Of a DNA stretch of 9,833 nt, positions 7,213 through 9,833 are shown in pieces (position 1 is the first letter of the stretch; each line of letters begins with the position of its first letter). Origin of the DNA: JANYCD01 sp043738385. GTDB lineage: Bacteria > Pseudomonadota > Gammaproteobacteria > Burkholderiales > Rhodocyclaceae. Under the pieces are notes generated by a model. It saw nothing but the letters and a program-made list of their open reading frames with translations, was not told the origin of the DNA and did no database searches. The translations under genes were made by a program, and so were the position numbers. Location of the stretch: NCBI GenBank assembly GCA_043738385.1, contig JAYUGL010000277.1:1-9833 (forward strand). Reading direction: 5' to 3'.

Positions 7213-7215
7213 AAT
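7210..7215 (+). promoter_or_regulatory. TAGAAT -10-like box overlapping the stop codon, before cca
   Basis: The TAG stop of the NDUFA9-like gene is the first half of TAGAAT (five of six to the -10 consensus). It would start a transcript near 7222, giving a leader of about 80 bases for cca. No convincing -35 is visible at 15-18 bases (AATTCC at 17), so this is a candidate only. The same arrangement recurs before the hydrolase gene. Confidence 0.35.
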
Positions 7216-7227
7216 GGCGGCGGCTGT

Positions 7228-7258
7228 CTTGCCGGGACGGCTCTGCTGGTGCGGCAAG
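7228..7258 (+). repeat. Perfect inverted repeat in the cca leader
   Basis: CTTGCCG (7228-7234) and CGGCAAG (7252-7258) are exact reverse complements with a 17-base loop. There is no T-run after the second arm, so it is not a standard terminator. A second, weaker stem TCGAT/ATCGA lies at 7272-7286, just before the cca start. If the upstream TAGAAT box is active, both stems are in the 5' untranslated region of cca. Confidence 0.45.
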
Positions 7259-7302
7259 CGGCATGCACCCATCGATTGATCATCGAGCCTGACAACAAGA
7301 CA

Positions 7303-8517
7303 ATGCAAATTTTTTCCGTCGGTGGCGCGGTACGCGATGAACTCCTCGGTCTGCCGGTGCAGGACAGGGATTACGTCGTCGTCGGGGCTACGCCGGAGCA
7401 AATGAATGCGCTTGGCTACAAGCCGGTGGGCAAGGACTTCCCGGTGTTTCTGCATCCGCAAACCCATGCGGAATACGCATTGGCGCGCACCGAGCGCAAG
7501 ACCGCGCCGGGCTACAAGGGCTTCGCCTTTCACGCCGCGCCGGACGTGACGCTGGAACAAGACCTGGCGCGGCGCGATCTCACCATCAACGCCATCGCCA
7601 AGAGTGAAGACGGCGCGCTGATCGACCCGTATCACGGGCGACGCGACCTTGACGCGAAAATTCTGCGCCACGTTTCATCGGCTTTCGCCGAAGACCCGGT
7701 ACGTATCCTGCGCGTGGCGCGTTTCGCGGCGCGCTTCGCCGACTTCGCCCTGGCCGGGGAGACTCTCGCGCTGATGCGACAGATGACCGACCAGGGCGAA
7801 GTCGATCATCTGGTGCGGGAACGGGTGTGGCAGGAATTCAGTCGCGGCTTGATGGAAGGCAAGCCGTCGCGCATGTTCGAGATATTGCGCAGCTGTGGCG
7901 CACTCCAGAAAATCCTGCCCGAAGTCGACGCCTTGTGGGGCGTGCCGCAACGCGCCGATTTCCATCCGGAAGTGGATACCGGTGTACATGTGATGATGGT
8001 CATCGACATGGCGGCGCAGATGCGGTCGGCGTTGCCGGTGCGCTTCGCAGCGTTGACGCACGATCTGGGCAAAGGCGACACACCGGCGGATGTTCTGCCG
8101 CGCCACATCGGCCACGAGGCGCGCAGTGTCGCCCTGCTGGGGCCACTCTGCGAACGGCTGCGGGTGCCCGCCGACTGCCGCGACCTGGCGCTGCTGGTGG
8201 CACGCTTTCATGGCGACATCCACCGTGTCGACGAACTCAAGCCGACGACCGTCATGCGGGTGTTCGAGCATTGCGACGCTTTTCGCCGGCCGGAGCGCTT
8301 TGCCCAGGTGCTACAGGCGAGCGAGGCTGACTATCGCGGCCGGCTCGGCTTTGAAAGCCGGCCCTACCCTCAGGCCGGGCAATGGCAACGTGCGCTAGCA
8401 GCAGCGCAAGCGGTAGATGCTGGCGCGATCGCCCAGGCCTGTACCGATGCCGCGCAAATTCCGCAGCGCATTCATCAAGCGCGAGTCGCGGCGCTGAAGG
8501 AAGTGGTCGCGCGGTAG
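7303..8517 (+). CDS. cca: Multifunctional CCA-adding enzyme (tRNA nucleotidyltransferase with HD domain)
   Basis: A 404-residue cytosolic class II tRNA nucleotidyltransferase that adds or repairs the 3' CCA end of tRNA without a template. The N terminus has the GGAVRD loop and the metal-binding pair D21 and D23 in QDRDYVVVG, at the same positions as in E. coli Cca. Then come RRDLTINAIA, DPYHGRRDLD and the flexible-neck motif EDPVRILRVARFAARF. The C-terminal half is an HD phosphohydrolase domain (HPEVDTGVHVM, LTHDLGKG, HIGHEA, FHGDIH), as in gammaproteobacterial and betaproteobacterial enzymes with added phosphatase/phosphodiesterase activity. Length is close to the usual 412. The ATG at 7303 gives the canonical start MQIFSVGGAVRD; in-frame codons further upstream are less likely. 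No clear Shine-Dalgarno is seen in ACAACAAGACA before it. It follows the NDUFA9-like gene by 90 bases. Confidence 0.96.
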   Translation: MQIFSVGGAVRDELLGLPVQDRDYVVVGATPEQMNALGYKPVGKDFPVFLHPQTHAEYALARTERKTAPGYKGFAFHAAPDVTLEQDLARRDLTINAIAKSEDGALIDPYHGRRDLDAKILRHVSSAFAEDPVRILRVARFAARFADFALAGETLALMRQMTDQGEVDHLVRERVWQEFSRGLMEGKPSRMFEILRSCGALQKILPEVDALWGVPQRADFHPEVDTGVHVMMVIDMAAQMRSALPVRFAALTHDLGKGDTPADVLPRHIGHEARSVALLGPLCERLRVPADCRDLALLVARFHGDIHRVDELKPTTVMRVFEHCDAFRRPERFAQVLQASEADYRGRLGFESRPYPQAGQWQRALAAAQAVDAGAIAQACTDAAQIPQRIHQARVAALKEVVAR

Positions 8518-8520
8518 AAT
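8515..8520 (+). promoter_or_regulatory. TAGAAT -10-like box overlapping the cca stop codon
   Basis: The TAG stop of cca runs into AAT to form TAGAAT. Transcription would begin near 8527, about 28 bases before the TTG start of the hydrolase. No good -35 is seen (CGCTGA at 17 bases). The context GGTAGAATCGG resembles GCTAGAATGGC before cca. Confidence 0.35.
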
Positions 8521-8554
8521 CGGCCTCTCAAAATAATTCCCCGACTATTTCCCC

Positions 8555-9379
8555 TTGAATACCTGCGATCCCCAGCCGGCACTTGAAGTTGTCACGCGCA
8601 CGCCCGCGCGCCTGAAGCACAAGACGCCGCTGCTTTTCATTCATGGCGCCTTCACCGGCGCCTGGTGCTGGGAAGAACATTTTCTGTCTTTCTTTGCCGA
8701 GGCCGGATATGCGGCGCATGCGCTATCGCTGTCGGGACATGGCAGCAGCCGCGGTCGCGAGAAGCTGGATACGCTGTCGATTGCCGATTACGTCGATGAT
8801 GTGCGCGAAGTGGTCGAACAATTGCCGACGCCACCGGTGCTGATCGGACATTCCATGGGTGGCTTCGTCGTGCAGAAATATCTCGAGCAGCATGCGGCGC
8901 CAGCGGCGGTGTTGATGTGCACGGTGCCACCGCAGGGCATGATGGGCGTGGCGTTCAATGCCTTGTTCGCGCGCCCTGCATTACTGAGCAACCTCAATGA
9001 CATGATGGCGGGCGGCCAGGCTTCTTACGAATCGCTGCGTGAGGCGTTGTTCGCGCAGGAGGTGACGCAGGACGACTTGAAGCGTTTCTATCACCTTGCG
9101 CAACCCGAGTCGCATCGCGCGATCTGGGACATGACGTTATTCAATCTGCCCAGCGCATCACGCATTGTGGAGAATCTCGCTTCGAGTGCCGCACGCCCGC
9201 GCTTGCTGGTCATCGGTGCGGAACACGATCACCTGATGCCCGCCTCCACGGCGCAGATGACGGCCCGCACCTACGGCGTTGAAGCAGAAATTTTCCCCGG
9301 CATGGGACACGGGTTGATGCTGGAGCGCGACTGGCGCATCGTCGCGGCGCGCATACTAGTGTGGATGGCGGAGCAATGA
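8555..9379 (+). CDS. Alpha/beta hydrolase
   Basis: A 274-residue alpha/beta hydrolase with a complete triad: S100 in the nucleophile elbow GHSMGG, D225 in VIGAEHDHLMP and H252 in GMGHGLM. The oxyanion-hole segment is FIHGAFTGAWCWEEH, followed by SLSGHGSSRG, as in esterases, lipases and C-C hydrolases such as MenH and MhpC. The 130-200 region is the lid. The substrate cannot be told. No ATG occurs in frame before GHSMGG, and an in-frame TAA lies at 8534, so the start must be a rare codon; TTG at 8555 is the only good candidate and has no Shine-Dalgarno. The stop TGA overlaps the next ATG by one base (ATGA), so the two genes are probably coupled. There is no signal peptide, so it is probably cytosolic. 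Confidence 0.88.
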   Translation: MNTCDPQPALEVVTRTPARLKHKTPLLFIHGAFTGAWCWEEHFLSFFAEAGYAAHALSLSGHGSSRGREKLDTLSIADYVDDVREVVEQLPTPPVLIGHSMGGFVVQKYLEQHAAPAAVLMCTVPPQGMMGVAFNALFARPALLSNLNDMMAGGQASYESLREALFAQEVTQDDLKRFYHLAQPESHRAIWDMTLFNLPSASRIVENLASSAARPRLLVIGAEHDHLMPASTAQMTARTYGVEAEIFPGMGHGLMLERDWRIVAARILVWMAEQ

Positions 9380-9708
9380 TTATCGTATTTCAGTCCCAGG
9401 CCGCAGGCGACGTGATCATGTTTGGCGATGTCGCCCAACGCATGATGGCGATCATGGGCAAGGACGTTGCCGACCAGGGCATCGTTACCGTGGACCAACT
9501 GTCCGATGCCATTGCGCGCCTCAAGGCCGCAATTGCCGCTGACAAGGCCGAAAGGGCCGGCAAGAGCGAAGATGATCTGCCACAAAAAGAGCGCGCCGAG
9601 GATGGCAGCAACCGCCCGTTCGTCAACCTGACACAGCGCGCAGTGCCTCTGGTGGAACTGCTGGAATTATCACTCAAGAAGAACAAGCCTGTGGTCTGGG
9701 GAATTTAG
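9376..9708 (+). CDS. DUF1840 domain-containing protein
   Basis: A 110-residue soluble protein. The start IVFQSQAAGDVIMFGDVA, the middle helix and the end with VNLTQRAVPLVELLELSLKK and PVVWG are the pattern of DUF1840, a family of unknown function found mainly in Betaproteobacteria. Residues 50-75 are rich in Lys, Asp and Glu and probably form an exposed linker. The ATG at 9376 was chosen because it gives the family start MIIVFQS; it overlaps the hydrolase stop in ATGA, and GGATGG lies upstream. It is probably translated from the hydrolase transcript. No function should be inferred beyond that link. Confidence 0.88.
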   Translation: MIIVFQSQAAGDVIMFGDVAQRMMAIMGKDVADQGIVTVDQLSDAIARLKAAIAADKAERAGKSEDDLPQKERAEDGSNRPFVNLTQRAVPLVELLELSLKKNKPVVWGI

Positions 9709-9730
9709 CGTGTGCCGACTATTCGAATAA

Positions 9731-9744
9731 AGCCGCGGCCGGCT
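9731..9744. repeat. Small GC-rich stem after the DUF1840 gene
   Basis: AGCCG-CGGC-CGGCT makes a five-base-pair stem with a four-base loop 23 bases after the stop. No T-run follows, so it is at best a weak or rho-type 3' end. The bases TAAACT at 9751-9756 could be a -10 box for the next gene but lack a clear -35. Confidence 0.25.
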
Positions 9745-9790
9745 GTTGCGTAAACTTTGCCGCACCACGCCGTTTGACGATGCTCACCTG

Positions 9791-9795
9791 AGGAG
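9791..9795 (+). promoter_or_regulatory. Ribosome binding site of the last, truncated gene
   Basis: AGGAG lies seven bases before the ATG at 9803. This is one of the strongest Shine-Dalgarno sequences on the + strand of the window and supports the ATG as a real start. Confidence 0.75.
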
Positions 9796-9802
9796 ACAAG
9801 CG

Positions 9803-9833
9803 ATGGAAAAGTTCAGCATCAACGTACCGGATT
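9803..9833 (+). CDS. Start of a gene cut by the window end; possibly epoxide hydrolase
   Basis: Only ten codons are visible, coding MEKFSINVPD. The start is well supported by AGGAG seven bases upstream. The pattern F-x-I-x-V-P-D right after the start is common at the N terminus of epoxide hydrolases with the EHN domain, and would fit a neighbour of an alpha/beta hydrolase, but ten residues cannot decide it. Other families with similar starts are possible. Confidence 0.55.
   Translation, partial: MEKFSINVPD

Noticed and set aside
6784..7671. Long antisense open frame of 295 codons on the - strand
   Set aside because: It crosses the end of the NDUFA9-like gene and the start of cca, both well supported. 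Its translation is rich in Arg, His and Gln with no family motifs, as expected for an antisense shadow in GC-rich DNA.
9746..9779. TTGCGT and TTGACG as -35 boxes for the last gene
   Set aside because: Neither has a recognisable -10 box at 16-18 bases' spacing.

Overview
This 9.8-kb window is a GC-rich stretch of bacterial chromosome packed with housekeeping and accessory metabolic genes. The run 5-formyltetrahydrofolate cyclo-ligase / soluble lytic transglycosylase / NDUFA9-like NAD(P)-binding protein / CCA-adding enzyme, followed by a DUF1840 gene, is, as I remember it, an arrangement typical of Betaproteobacteria. The protein sequences fit that class, but I cannot name a genus from the sequence alone. 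I saw no tRNA, rRNA, CRISPR array, insertion sequence or phage gene, and no gap between genes exceeds about 170 bases.

Left part (1-2179, + strand): the 3' end of ilvA (threonine dehydratase, allosteric ACT-like end), a small SAM-dependent methyltransferase resembling the animal METTL7/TMT1 thiol methyltransferases, and a PatB/MalY-type PLP-dependent C-S lyase. Gaps of 15 and 10 bases suggest one transcript. The lyase would release thiols from cystathionine or cysteine S-conjugates and the methyltransferase could methylate them. This is the most interesting functional hypothesis in the window.

Middle (2197-4232, - strand): an MHS-family MFS transporter very like E. coli YhjE, convergent with the lyase gene, and upstream of it the folate-salvage enzyme 5-formyltetrahydrofolate cyclo-ligase. 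The latter is divergent from the lytic transglycosylase gene with only 26 bases between the two start codons, so their promoters must overlap each other or the coding regions.

Right part (4259-9833, + strand): slt (periplasmic murein lytic transglycosylase with signal peptide), an NDUFA9-like atypical short-chain dehydrogenase, cca (tRNA CCA addition and repair, with HD domain), an alpha/beta hydrolase that seems to start at TTG, a DUF1840 protein overlapping it by ATGA, and the first 31 bases of a further gene that may be an epoxide hydrolase. Two of these genes are preceded by a TAGAAT box whose first three bases are the stop codon of the gene before. This looks like internal promoters built into the gene ends.

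Overall the window is mostly ordinary. I do not see a clear undescribed system. The points worth a second look are the methyltransferase-lyase pair, the probable leaderless start of slt, and the stop-codon/-10 overlaps.
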